Source: Oscillospiraceae bacterium
GTDB lineage: Bacteria; Bacillota; Clostridia; Oscillospirales; Ruminococcaceae
Reading direction: 5' to 3'
NCBI GenBank assembly: GCA_030153485.1
Contig: JAGUQX010000046.1
Coordinates: 1 to 46,552, forward strand
DNA length: 46,552 nt
Part shown: positions 8,113-17,595 of the stretch, one piece after another
How the letters are laid out: each line of letters opens with the position of its first letter
Position numbering within the stretch: the stretch's first letter is position 1
Position numbers and translations under genes: made by a program
The notes under the pieces: generated by a model
What the model was told of the DNA's origin: nothing
Seen by the model: the letters and a program-made list of their open reading frames with translations, nothing else
Databases searched by the model: none

Positions 8113-8152
8113 AATTATATAGATATTGAAAAATTATTAAGGAGTGTTTTTT

Positions 8153-10783
8153 GTGAAATGGACAGGTTTAAATGATATAAGAAGAATTTTTTTAGATTTT
8201 TATGAACAAAAAGGGCATAAAATTTTATCAAGTTACCCTCTAGTTCCTCAAGGAGACAATAGTTTATTATTGATAAATTCAGGAATGGCGCCGATGAAAA
8301 AATATTTTTTAGGACAAGAAAAACCAGAAAATGTTAGAATAGCCACCTGTCAAAAATGCATAAGAACTCCAGATATAGAGCGGGTGGGAAAAACATCACG
8401 TCATGGAACTTTTTTTGAAATGTTGGGAAATTTTTCATTTGGAGATTATTTTAAAGTAGAAGCGATAGAGTTTGCATGGGAGTTTGTGAAAGATGTTGTA
8501 AAGCTTCCTCTAGAAAATATTTGGATTTCTATCTATCTTGATGATGATGAGGCGTTTAAAATTTGGAGAGATGTCATAGGTTTCCCAGAGGAGAGGATTG
8601 TAAGGTTAGGTAAAGTGGACAATTTTTGGGAGATAGGTTCTGGGCCATGTGGACCATGTTCAGAGATTTATTTTGATAGGGGAGAGAATAGTGGATGCAA
8701 TTCTCCTAGTTGTGCGGTTGGCTGTGATTGTGATAGATATGTAGAGTTTTGGAATTTAGTTTTTTCTCAGTATAACAGTGATGGAGGGGGAAACTATAGT
8801 TTAATGGAAAAGCCAAATATAGACACAGGTATGGGGTTAGAAAGACTTGCCTGTATTTTACAACAAGTTGATAATCTTTTTGAAGTTGACACTATAAAAA
8901 GTGTTATGGAAAAAATTTGTTTAATTGCTGGAGTTGTATACAAACAGGATGAAAAAAAGGATATTTCTTTAAGGGTTATAACAGATCATATAAGAGGAAG
9001 CGTATTTATGATCTCTGATGGGGTGTTGCCGTCAAATGAAGGTAGAGGATATGTTTTAAGAAGGCTTTTAAGAAGAGCGATAAGGCATGGAAAATTATTG
9101 GGAATAAAGGGACAATTTTTAGAACAGGTTGTTGGAATTTTGGTGGAAAAAAATCAAGATGGATATCCAGAACTTAGAGATAGATTTGATTATATTATAA
9201 AGATTATAAATAATGAAGAAGAAGTTTTTTTAAAGACTTTGGACAAAGGTATAGAAAAGCTAGCTTATCTTATGAAGACAGAGGTTAGAGAGGGTGTTTT
9301 TTCTGGGGAAGGTTGTTTTTTAATGTATGATACATTTGGATTCCCCATAGATTTAATAGAAGAAATTGGGGATGAAAAAGGAATAACTTTAGATAAAAAA
9401 AGATTTGATGAACTTATGAAAGGGCAAAAACAAAAGGCAAGAGATGCAAGAAAAAAATCTAATAGTATAGGTTGGGATGAAGGAGAATTAAATCTAGACC
9501 AATTTCCTAAAACAGAATTTATAGGGTATAAAAAGATTAGTATTGAGGGAAATATTTTAGGGATAATAAAACACAATTTTTTAGAACAAGAGGCAGTATT
9601 AGGGGAAGAAGTTGTTTTAATTTTAGATAGAACAGTTTTTTATGGAGAGTCTGGTGGACAGGTGGGGGATAGAGGTTTTATAGCGTCTAAACAAGGAGAA
9701 GCGAGGGTTTTAGGCTGTAAAAAAAGTTCTAGTGGTATATATCTTCATCGATGTCTAATAGAAAAAGGGACGATTAAGGTGGGAGAAATAGCTTTAGAAA
9801 GTTTAGAAAAAGTTATAAGAAATAGGATTACAAGAAATCACACAGCAGCACATCTGTTACAATCTGCATTACAAAAAGTTTTAGGAAACCACGTGCTACA
9901 AGCGGGACAACTGGTGGATGAAAATCGAATTAGATTTGATTTTTCTCATTTTAGCGGGATGACAAGAGAAGAGATAGGTGAAACAGAAAAAATTGTTAAC
10001 AACTATATATCAGAAGGTATTTTAGTAGATATAGAAGAGATGGATATAAAAAAAGCTAGAGAAAGAGGAGCAATGGCAATATTTGGAGAAAAATACGGAA
10101 ATATAGTACGTGTTGTAGATGTAGGGGGAAGATCGATAGAGCTATGTGGAGGAAGCCATGTAGAAAATACGAATGAGATAGGGATATTTAAAATTTTATC
10201 AGAAAGCTCAGTGGCATCAGGGGTTAGAAGGATAGAAGCCATAACAGGGATAGAAGTTTTAAAAATTTTAAATAGTATAGAAGAAGATGTGTTTAAAATA
10301 GGGATGGAGCTAAAGCTTAAAAATAGCAAAGATATAGTTCAAAGGGTTATATCATTGAACAAACAGGTTAAAGAAAAGATAAAAGAAGTTGAAGAATATA
10401 ATCAAAAGACTATTTTTCAGAAGATAAATGATAAATTTGATGAAATTGTGGCAAATAGTCTGGTGATAGACGGGGTTTGTATAATAGCACAAAAGTTAGG
10501 GAAGATAGATACAAAAGTTTTAAAGTTATTTATAGATAAAATAAAAGATAAACAAAAAAACAGTTTAGTTATCTTGATGACAAGTGATAAAGAAAAAGGA
10601 ACTATTGCTGTTGGAGCTTCTAAATTTGCTATAGAAAAAGGTTATAACAGTGGAAAAGTAGTTAAAAATATCTGTGAACATCTAGAAGGAAAAGGTGGAG
10701 GAAGAGCGGACTCTGCTATAGGAGGATTTTCAAAGATATCAGATATAGATAAAGTTTTAAATGATATATCAAAATTTATATAA
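8153..10783 (+). CDS. alaS: Alanine–tRNA ligase
   Basis: Charges tRNA-Ala with alanine; essential for translation. The 876-residue protein has the class II catalytic core at the N-terminus (RRIFLDFYEQKGHKIL, PLVPQGDNSLLLINSGMAPMK), the editing domain with the zinc-type motif RNHTAAHLLQSAL (about 560-572) and CGGSHVENTNEIG (about 664-676), and a C-terminal DHHA1 domain ending in LEGKGGGRADSAIGG. I chose the GTG at 8153 (MKWTGLNDIRR, as in homologues), eight bases after ggag at 8141-8144. A GTG in the same frame at 8144 overlaps that Shine-Dalgarno and is not credible. It heads a co-oriented run of eight genes ending at the terminator at 18653. Confidence 0.97.
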   Translation: MKWTGLNDIRRIFLDFYEQKGHKILSSYPLVPQGDNSLLLINSGMAPMKKYFLGQEKPENVRIATCQKCIRTPDIERVGKTSRHGTFFEMLGNFSFGDYFKVEAIEFAWEFVKDVVKLPLENIWISIYLDDDEAFKIWRDVIGFPEERIVRLGKVDNFWEIGSGPCGPCSEIYFDRGENSGCNSPSCAVGCDCDRYVEFWNLVFSQYNSDGGGNYSLMEKPNIDTGMGLERLACILQQVDNLFEVDTIKSVMEKICLIAGVVYKQDEKKDISLRVITDHIRGSVFMISDGVLPSNEGRGYVLRRLLRRAIRHGKLLGIKGQFLEQVVGILVEKNQDGYPELRDRFDYIIKIINNEEEVFLKTLDKGIEKLAYLMKTEVREGVFSGEGCFLMYDTFGFPIDLIEEIGDEKGITLDKKRFDELMKGQKQKARDARKKSNSIGWDEGELNLDQFPKTEFIGYKKISIEGNILGIIKHNFLEQEAVLGEEVVLILDRTVFYGESGGQVGDRGFIASKQGEARVLGCKKSSSGIYLHRCLIEKGTIKVGEIALESLEKVIRNRITRNHTAAHLLQSALQKVLGNHVLQAGQLVDENRIRFDFSHFSGMTREEIGETEKIVNNYISEGILVDIEEMDIKKARERGAMAIFGEKYGNIVRVVDVGGRSIELCGGSHVENTNEIGIFKILSESSVASGVRRIEAITGIEVLKILNSIEEDVFKIGMELKLKNSKDIVQRVISLNKQVKEKIKEVEEYNQKTIFQKINDKFDEIVANSLVIDGVCIIAQKLGKIDTKVLKLFIDKIKDKQKNSLVILMTSDKEKGTIAVGASKFAIEKGYNSGKVVKNICEHLEGKGGGRADSAIGGFSKISDIDKVLNDISKFI

Positions 10784-10806
10784 AATAAAAATTGGAGGAA
10801 ATATAT

Positions 10807-11145
10807 ATGGATTGTATTTTTTGTAAAATTTCAAAAAAATTGATAGAAACCGAGTTGATTTATGAAGACGAATATATAATGGGGTTTAAGGATATTAGAC
10901 CACAAGCAAAGGTTCATCTAGTATTTATATCAAAAGAACATATAGAATCTGCGGATCATATAAATTTAGAAAACAGCCATATTGTAGGTAGGATGTTTCA
11001 AGTTATCGCAAAGATATCAAGCCACTATAACCTACAAAGAGGATATAGAATTATAACAAATATAGGAGAAGATGGTGGACAAGAGATTAGACATTTTCAC
11101 CTGCATATAATAGGAGGAGAGCCTCTAAAAAAAGAAATTAACTAG
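10807..11145 (+). CDS. hinT: HIT family nucleotide hydrolase (HinT-like)
   Basis: A 112-residue histidine-triad protein, probably a purine nucleoside phosphoramidase acting on AMP-lysine or aminoacyl-adenylate side products. That would fit its place directly after an aminoacyl-tRNA synthetase. The triad is HFHLHII with His96, His98 and His100, preceded by GQEIR as in HinT. CIFC near the N-terminus is the partial zinc site of many family members. The ATG at 10807 has ggagga eight bases upstream. An in-frame TTG at 10792 lies on the Shine-Dalgarno itself and is rejected. Translation is 23 bases after alaS and 25 before comEC. Confidence 0.9.
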   Translation: MDCIFCKISKKLIETELIYEDEYIMGFKDIRPQAKVHLVFISKEHIESADHINLENSHIVGRMFQVIAKISSHYNLQRGYRIITNIGEDGGQEIRHFHLHIIGGEPLKKEIN

Positions 11146-11170
11146 AACAATTAAAAGAAAGGGGGAATAT

Positions 11171-13366
11171 ATGAAGCGGCCATTAGTTATATTTGCTTTT
11201 TCATATATGCTCTCTGTTTTTATCGCATCTTTTATAGGAGATAATATAGCTGTTATATTATCTATATTGATTATAATATTTTTAGGGATATTGATATCTT
11301 TATTTAACTATAGAGAAAAAAAGATTATACTAATTTTTATAGCAGCGAGTATAGGACTATTTAGTTATTTTTTACATAACAAGGTGTTTTATTATCCTGC
11401 ATTATATTTTGATGGAAAATCAGGAGAGTTTCAAGGAATAGTTGAAGATATAAAGCAGAGGAAAGAAAAGACACCATATTATAGGATTAAATTAGAAAAT
11501 ATAACAGAGTCTGGAAAAACGCATAAAATAGGAGGAAGTATAAATCTATATTTTAAAGATAAAACAGAATTAGACATAGGAGATGAGCTAAAAGGATTTG
11601 CGAATTTTAAAAATTATGATAAAGATAAATATTTAATAGAAGATTATAATAGAACCAAGGGGATATACATAACGGGATATGTTACAGATAATAAAACTAT
11701 TGAAATTATTTCAAAGAACAATAGAAAATCCCGATTATTTTTTTATAAAATCAAGGAAAAAATAATAGAAAATATTTATAAACATATAGAAAATGAAAAG
11801 TATGCAGGGCTTATAGTTGGAATGATATTAGGGGAGAAAGATTATATAGATATTAGTGTAGAAAAAATGTTTAAAAATTCTGGATTATTTCATATATTTG
11901 CAGTTTCAGGGATGCATCTAACAGTTTTATCAGGAATATTAATGCTGTTTTTACGATTTTTGAAATTAGGAAGAAGGGTTTCTTCAGGAATTTTGATATG
12001 TTTTATAATATGCTATGCATTTATAGCAGGTCTGCCAATGTCTCTAATTAGATCAGGAGTAGCTTTGATTTTGCTAAATATAGGAAGTCTTATAGGGGAG
12101 GATCAAGATGTTTTAACTTCTATAAGTTTTGCAGGACTTATTATTGTATTCTTCAACCCATATTCGGTGGGAGATACAGGATTTTTATTAAGTTTTTTTG
12201 CTACATTAGCTCTTGTTTTATACAATATATATCTAAAATCAAAGGTGGAAAACAAACTAGCATATAGTCATAAATTTTTGGTTTATATAACAAATTGTTT
12301 TTTAAAAAGCATACTGGTAATTATCTTTATAATTCCTATAACATTTGTAAATTTCAAATTTATCTCTATAGCATCACCGATAGGAAATTTATTGATATCA
12401 CCTTTTTTATTTATTTCTTTAATAGCTGGAGTTTTTATAGGTATTTTTGGATTTTTTGAAAGTGTTATATTTATTCCATTTTTATTTATAGCAAAGAGCA
12501 TGGTATATATATCTATAACGGTTTTGGTAGTTATAGCTAGATTTTTATCAGAATTAGCGATATTTAATATTCCATTAGGATTAGATTTTACATTTTTTTG
12601 GCTTATAGCATCGATTTGTTTAGTTGTAGTTTCGCTTATGGCAAAAAACAAAATATCTAATTGTTTTATTTCAATAATATTATCAGGAATTTTATTTTTC
12701 ATTGGATTTTTTTCAGATAAAATAATTTTTAATGATGTTTCGAAATTGACTATGATTAGTGATCAAGGAAACACAGCTTTTTTTATAAAAAATGCGGATG
12801 AAAATATTTTAATAGGTTTAAGTGGTGATAGAAATTTTAATAGTAGTATATATAAATATCTTAAAGGCAGAGGGATAAATGATATAGATTTTTATATAGA
12901 GCCAAATATGCCAAATATAGATCCGAAAGAATTGGGTATTTTTAATGATAGTTTTAAGATAAAAAATATAATCACGGATGATAGGGATTTGGCAGAGGGA
13001 TATTTTTCTAATATATTAGAGCTAAATAGAATGAAAATATCTTTAAAAAATGATATAACTTTAGAGATAGGTATAACTGATATGGGCGAAATATTTTATT
13101 TAACCACACCAAATTTAAATATAGGAGTTTCTATATCAGGGAAAAATTTTGATAAAAATATATATAATAATAATCTAGATGTATTAATGGTAGGAAATAA
13201 TAATAAAAATATAGGAAAAGATTTTAATGGAGCAATAGCAGTTGTTTCTAATGTTAAAGGGATGGAGATTAAAGAAGGACTTTCTATTATAGATGGTGGA
13301 AAAAATATTTTTACAGAGATTTGGATAAGTTCAAAAGGAAAGATTAGAATAAGGGGAAAAAATTAG
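11171..13366 (+). CDS. comEC: ComEC/Rec2 family DNA-uptake channel with a degenerate C-terminal domain
   Basis: A 731-residue membrane protein of the family that carries single-stranded DNA across the membrane during natural transformation. Two or three N-terminal membrane helices are followed by an OB-like soluble region (about 75-195), then the competence domain: YAGLIVGMILGEKDY and SGLFHIFAVSGMHLTVLSG (about 213-255) and some eight to ten membrane helices to about residue 505. The last 210 residues have the strand pattern of the metallo-beta-lactamase domain but not its metal motif: where relatives have T-H-P-H-A-D-H this one has EPNMPNID, and the ILIDGG strand is ILIGLSGD. Nuclease activity therefore seems lost. 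It is 4 bases before holA, which commonly follows comEC in Firmicutes. Confidence 0.88.
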   Translation: MKRPLVIFAFSYMLSVFIASFIGDNIAVILSILIIIFLGILISLFNYREKKIILIFIAASIGLFSYFLHNKVFYYPALYFDGKSGEFQGIVEDIKQRKEKTPYYRIKLENITESGKTHKIGGSINLYFKDKTELDIGDELKGFANFKNYDKDKYLIEDYNRTKGIYITGYVTDNKTIEIISKNNRKSRLFFYKIKEKIIENIYKHIENEKYAGLIVGMILGEKDYIDISVEKMFKNSGLFHIFAVSGMHLTVLSGILMLFLRFLKLGRRVSSGILICFIICYAFIAGLPMSLIRSGVALILLNIGSLIGEDQDVLTSISFAGLIIVFFNPYSVGDTGFLLSFFATLALVLYNIYLKSKVENKLAYSHKFLVYITNCFLKSILVIIFIIPITFVNFKFISIASPIGNLLISPFLFISLIAGVFIGIFGFFESVIFIPFLFIAKSMVYISITVLVVIARFLSELAIFNIPLGLDFTFFWLIASICLVVVSLMAKNKISNCFISIILSGILFFIGFFSDKIIFNDVSKLTMISDQGNTAFFIKNADENILIGLSGDRNFNSSIYKYLKGRGINDIDFYIEPNMPNIDPKELGIFNDSFKIKNIITDDRDLAEGYFSNILELNRMKISLKNDITLEIGITDMGEIFYLTTPNLNIGVSISGKNFDKNIYNNNLDVLMVGNNNKNIGKDFNGAIAVVSNVKGMEIKEGLSIIDGGKNIFTEIWISSKGKIRIRGKN

Positions 13367-13370
13367 ATTT

Positions 13371-14387
13371 ATGGCTATTTTAAAAGGAAAAGATTTTAAA
13401 GAGATTGTAGATCTAGCTAAGTATAGGTTGTATTTTTTATCTGGAGACAATCTTTTAGAGATACAACAAGTGGCAAATAGACTTATAAATAGAAATAATA
13501 CTGAAGGTTTAGAAAATTTTAATATTACTAGGTTTGATGGATTAAAGCAGAGGTTTGATGAATTTATAGAAAACATTAATCTTGTTCCATTTATGGTTGA
13601 TAAAAGAATTTTATTTGTAAAAAATTTTGATTTTGGTGATCTTTCTGCAACTAGATTAGAAATTTTTTGGAATAATATTAAGGATTTTTCAGATAAAACA
13701 ATAGTAATAATATCTGTTTTACAAGGAAAAGAGAACGATAAAAAACTTAAAAAAGGTATTAAAGATATTGGAGATTATGGAGTTTTGTTTGAATTTAACC
13801 AGCCATTAGGATGGGAATTAGAAGATGAAATTTTTGATGTATTTAAGTTTTATGATAAAGATATTTCTAAAAAAGATTTAAAATATTTTATAAGTGTTCT
13901 TCCGAAAGACAATCTGTCTTTAAAAACTGAGGCAAAAAAGATATCATTTTATAAAATAGGCGAAAAACTTTCTAAACAAGATATAGATACACTAACTCCG
14001 AAAGAGCTAAATTTTACGGCATTTGAGCTTGCCCGAAATATAATAGAAAAAAATATAGAAAATAGTTTTAAAATTATAGAAAATCTTTTATATAAAAGGA
14101 CAGAACCAATAGCAATAGTGGGGGCAATACATACAGCATTTATGGATCTATATATAGCGTATCTAGGAAAGAGGCAAGGTGTGTCTCAGGATAAAGTTAT
14201 AGAGAAATTTTTATATAAAGGAAAGGAATTTAGAATAAGAAATGCATATAGAGATATTTCTAAATTTGATATAAATGATATAAAAAAAGGGATAGAAATT
14301 TTAGCAAAATTAGATATCGATTTAAAAACAGCGTCAAAATCTAATAAACTTTTATTGGAAATAGCTATTTTAAATATAACTATATGA
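13371..14387 (+). CDS. holA: DNA polymerase III delta subunit (clamp loader)
   Basis: Opens the beta sliding clamp and is part of the clamp-loader complex. The 338-residue protein starts with the typical LYFLSGDNLLEIQQVANRL, has the AAA-like core without a P-loop, and ends with the collar-domain pattern PIAIVGAIHTAFMDLYIAYLG, KEFRIRNAYRDISKFDINDIKKGIEILAKLDIDLKT. Position four bases after comEC is the usual one in Firmicutes and supports the call. In Clostridia rpsT often follows; here an RNase M5-like gene does. The sequence is strongly diverged from model delta subunits, as is normal for this protein. Confidence 0.88.
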   Translation: MAILKGKDFKEIVDLAKYRLYFLSGDNLLEIQQVANRLINRNNTEGLENFNITRFDGLKQRFDEFIENINLVPFMVDKRILFVKNFDFGDLSATRLEIFWNNIKDFSDKTIVIISVLQGKENDKKLKKGIKDIGDYGVLFEFNQPLGWELEDEIFDVFKFYDKDISKKDLKYFISVLPKDNLSLKTEAKKISFYKIGEKLSKQDIDTLTPKELNFTAFELARNIIEKNIENSFKIIENLLYKRTEPIAIVGAIHTAFMDLYIAYLGKRQGVSQDKVIEKFLYKGKEFRIRNAYRDISKFDINDIKKGIEILAKLDIDLKTASKSNKLLLEIAILNITI

Positions 14388-14410
14388 GAATTTTATTGAG
14401 GTGAGATTAT

Positions 14411-14995
14411 TTGATATCTATAGATAAGCTTATAATAGTTGAAGGAAAATATGATAAGATAAAGCTTTCTAATTTTATTAAAGGGAATATAATTCAAACA
14501 GATGGTTTTGGTATATATAAAAACAAAAAAATGTTAGAATATATAAAAAAGTTTGCGATTTCTAAAGGGATAATCATAGTTACAGATTCTGATAGGGCGG
14601 GATATAAGATTAGAAATTATATAAAATCCTGTATGCCGAAGGGGTCTAATATTCAACATATATATACTCCTGATTTATTTGGAAAAGAGAAAAGAAAAAG
14701 AGAAATTTCTAAAGAGGGAAAGATAGGAGTCGAAGGTATGTCTCAAAAAGTTTTGAAAGAAGCTTTTAAAACTTTTGAAAAAGAAGATATATTAAATGAA
14801 CAAGATAAAAAAAAGATAACAAAGATGGATTTGTATCAAGATGGATTTATAGGATGTGATGGATCTAGAAAAAGAAGAGAAGCATTATTTTCTATCTTAG
14901 ATATACCAGAAAATATAGGAAACAATTCTGTTTGCGAAGCTATAAATAGTCTTATATCTTTTGAAGAATATATAGAAATCAAGAAAAAAATATAG
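14411..14995 (+). CDS. rnmV: RNase M5-like Toprim protein (5S rRNA maturation)
   Basis: A 194-residue Toprim protein with a C-terminal DUF4093-type domain, the architecture of ribonuclease M5, which trims the 5S rRNA precursor in low-GC Gram-positives. Toprim residues are visible as IIVEGKYDKIKL (conserved Glu) and IVTDSDRAGYKIRNYI (DxD motif). The GKIGVEGMS stretch at about 102-110 matches the GKxGVE element after the Toprim core. The start is TTG at 14411, after a tgaggtgag Shine-Dalgarno at 14397-14405. It is 23 bases after holA and 28 before the MBOAT gene. The match is by motif and layout; a related Toprim nuclease is the alternative. Confidence 0.8.
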   Translation: MISIDKLIIVEGKYDKIKLSNFIKGNIIQTDGFGIYKNKKMLEYIKKFAISKGIIIVTDSDRAGYKIRNYIKSCMPKGSNIQHIYTPDLFGKEKRKREISKEGKIGVEGMSQKVLKEAFKTFEKEDILNEQDKKKITKMDLYQDGFIGCDGSRKRREALFSILDIPENIGNNSVCEAINSLISFEEYIEIKKKI

Positions 14996-15023
14996 AAAAA
15001 TTGTTATAAAAGAGGGATGTTTA

Positions 15024-16430
15024 ATGGTATTTTCTAGTATTATATTTTTATACTTTTTTTTGCCGATAGTTTTTTTGACATATTATCTAGTCCCAAAAAA
15101 TTATAAAAATATTATTTTAATAGTATCAGGGATTATTTTTTATGGATGGGGAGAGCCAATATATATAGGGATGCTTATAATTTCTATATTGATAGATTAT
15201 TTATCTGGGCTTGGAATCTCTAAATTTAAAGATCAAAAGTATTTGCGAGTTTTATTTTTAATGATATCTGTAGTTATGAATATAGGTTTATTAGGATTTT
15301 TTAAATATAGCGGCTTTTTTATAGATAATATAAATAATATTTTTGGGGTTTCTATAGAAAGTGTAAGCCATCCTCTACCAATAGGGATATCTTTTTATAC
15401 GTTTCAGAGTATGTCATACACTATAGACTTATTTATGAAGAAGATAAAAGTTCAAAAAAGTTTTTTGAACTTTGCAACATATGTAACACTCTTTCCACAG
15501 CTTGTAGCGGGTCCCATAGTTCGATATAAAGATATATCAGACGAGATAGTAGAAAGAGATATAAAAACAAATGATGTATATTATGGTATATATCAATTTG
15601 TAAAAGGGCTTTCTAAAAAGGTTTTAATAGCGAACAATATAGGATACCTATGGACAACGGTAAAAGGTATGGATTTAGAATCTCTACCAGTTATAACTGC
15701 ATGGGTGGGAATATTGGCGTTTACCTTCCAGATATATTTTGATTTTTCTGGGTATTCTGATATGGCGTGTGGTCTGGGAAGAATGTTAGGATTTAAATTT
15801 CCTAAAAATTTTAACTATCCGTATATTGCAAAAAGTATATCAGATTTTTGGAGAAGATGGCATATAACTCTGGGAGATTGGTTTAAATCTTATGTATATT
15901 TTCCTTTGGGAGGAAATAGAAGAGGGTTAGCTAGAACTATTTTAAATTTGATAATAGTTTGGTTTTTGACAGGTTTTTGGCATGGTGCAAACTGGAATTT
16001 TATAATTTGGGGAGTTTATTTTGGGATAATAATAATAATAGAAAAGTTATTTTTAGGAAAAGTATTAGAAAAAATCCCATCTTTTTTTCAAATATTGTAT
16101 ACATTCTTCTTAGTTGTAATAGGATGGGTTATATTTGAATTTATAGATTTAAATAATCTTTTTATATATATAAAAAGTATGTTTGGTTTAAATAACGGAG
16201 GATTTATAGATAGCGGAAGTGTATATTTATTAGTTTCGTATCTCTTTGTATTTATAGTTTGCATAATTTTTTCAACGCCATATTTAAAAAACTATATATA
16301 TAAACTATGTAAAACAGAATTAGAGATAATAGATCATTTTCGAGTTATATTTATAGTATTAGGACTAATATTATCAACAGCATATCTAATTGATGCAAGT
16401 TATAATCCATTTTTATATTTTAGATTTTAG
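15024..16430 (+). CDS. MBOAT family O-acyltransferase (AlgI/PatA type)
   Basis: A 468-residue multi-pass membrane protein that passes an acetyl group across the membrane for O-acetylation of a cell-surface polymer. The N-terminus MVFSSIIFLYFFLPIVFLTYYLVP, the PIGISFYTFQSMSYTID and YFDFSGYSDMACGLG motifs, SDFWRRWHITLGDWF and the invariant-histidine segment FWHGANWNFIIWG (about 313-325) are those of the AlgI branch and not of DltB proper. It is followed after 18 bases by a DHHW-family protein, the common partner that completes the transfer outside the cell. The polymer (peptidoglycan, a capsule or a secondary wall polymer) cannot be told from the sequence, and no polysaccharide synthesis genes sit beside it. 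Confidence 0.9.
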   Translation: MVFSSIIFLYFFLPIVFLTYYLVPKNYKNIILIVSGIIFYGWGEPIYIGMLIISILIDYLSGLGISKFKDQKYLRVLFLMISVVMNIGLLGFFKYSGFFIDNINNIFGVSIESVSHPLPIGISFYTFQSMSYTIDLFMKKIKVQKSFLNFATYVTLFPQLVAGPIVRYKDISDEIVERDIKTNDVYYGIYQFVKGLSKKVLIANNIGYLWTTVKGMDLESLPVITAWVGILAFTFQIYFDFSGYSDMACGLGRMLGFKFPKNFNYPYIAKSISDFWRRWHITLGDWFKSYVYFPLGGNRRGLARTILNLIIVWFLTGFWHGANWNFIIWGVYFGIIIIIEKLFLGKVLEKIPSFFQILYTFFLVVIGWVIFEFIDLNNLFIYIKSMFGLNNGGFIDSGSVYLLVSYLFVFIVCIIFSTPYLKNYIYKLCKTELEIIDHFRVIFIVLGLILSTAYLIDASYNPFLYFRF

Positions 16431-16448
16431 AGAAGAGGAAGAAGTTTT

Positions 16449-17579
16449 ATGAATTTTCAAAAGATTGCAATTATTATATTTTTTGGTATAATACTTTCTT
16501 TTTCTAGTCTAACAGTTTTATGGAAAAAGAAAGATTATTCGGAGGCTGAAAACAAATATCTAAGTAAGGTTCCATCTATATCCACTGAAAATATTTTAAA
16601 TAAAAAATTTATGATAGATATAGAAAAATATTTTTCTGATCATTTTATAATGAGAGATGATTTTATAGAGTTAAAAAATAATCTTGAAATTTTTACAGGG
16701 AAAACAACAATAAATGATGTTAGGTATATAAAAGATAGATTATTACAGGTTGTACCAAGTGTAAATGAAAAGTTTGTAAAAAATTCTATAGATATAATAA
16801 ATGAATTTAAAGAAAAATATGGGAAAAAAACATATATTTCTATAATCCCAACCTCAGAATATATTTATAGAAAAAAATTTCCTATAGATCCAGGAATTAT
16901 AGATCAAAAACAAAATATAGATAAAATTTATAGTGGAATTGATAATGATATAGACAAGATAAATACAGTTGATCTACTTGATTCTAAAAATGAAGAATAT
17001 ATATATTATAAAACTGATCATCATATGACTATATTGGGTTCATACTATGTCTATAGAGAGATGGAAAAACTTTTAGAGTTTGAGGGGATAGATTTTGAAG
17101 ATTTTAAAAAAGAAAATTTTTCAGATAATTTTTATGGATCATTACATTCAAAGTTAAATATAAGCTCTTTAGATAAAGATTTAGTAGAACTTTTAAAGGG
17201 GAGTATACCCGATGAAAATGTACATGTAAGAAAAATATCAGCAGATTTGGTACAAAATTTTAATTCTATATATTTTAAAGATATGGTTAAAAAAAAGGAT
17301 AAGTATGGTGTTTTTTTAGGGTTAAACGAACCAATAGTGGATATAAATACAGGGGTTAGTAATGGGAAAAAACTTTTGATATTTAAAGACAGTTATGCCA
17401 ATAGTATAGCAACTTTATTATATAATCATTATGAAAAGATAACCTTGGTTGATATGAGGCTTTTAAACGAACCTTTTGAAAAATATTTAAATTTGGATGA
17501 ATATACACAGGTTTTATTTTTATATAATTTTTATAATTTTGTCACACAGAATGATATACAAAAAATTTTAATAAAATAA
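16449..17579 (+). CDS. DHHW/AlgJ-like extracytoplasmic O-acetyltransferase
   Basis: A 376-residue protein with one N-terminal membrane anchor (about residues 5-24) and an outside SGNH-like domain; the expected partner of the MBOAT protein. The Asp-x-His part of the catalytic triad is TDHHMT with Asp190 and His192, and the nucleophile is probably Ser315 in IFKDSYANS. The family's usual DHHW is DHHM here, so the tryptophan is replaced by methionine; catalytic residues are kept. It is separated from the lipoprotein gene by 16 bases. The AlgI-AlgJ pair model is from family knowledge; the acceptor is unknown. Confidence 0.85.
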   Translation: MNFQKIAIIIFFGIILSFSSLTVLWKKKDYSEAENKYLSKVPSISTENILNKKFMIDIEKYFSDHFIMRDDFIELKNNLEIFTGKTTINDVRYIKDRLLQVVPSVNEKFVKNSIDIINEFKEKYGKKTYISIIPTSEYIYRKKFPIDPGIIDQKQNIDKIYSGIDNDIDKINTVDLLDSKNEEYIYYKTDHHMTILGSYYVYREMEKLLEFEGIDFEDFKKENFSDNFYGSLHSKLNISSLDKDLVELLKGSIPDENVHVRKISADLVQNFNSIYFKDMVKKKDKYGVFLGLNEPIVDINTGVSNGKKLLIFKDSYANSIATLLYNHYEKITLVDMRLLNEPFEKYLNLDEYTQVLFLYNFYNFVTQNDIQKILIK

Positions 17580-17595
17580 GGATATAGATATATAT

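Noticed and set aside
8037..8152. T-box riboswitch before alaS
   Set aside because: No GGGTGGNACCGCG-like antiterminator sequence is present; only a simple hairpin is seen.
11171..13366. comEC as a pseudogene
   Set aside because: The frame is intact over 731 codons and the channel domain motifs are kept; only the metal motif of the last domain is lost.
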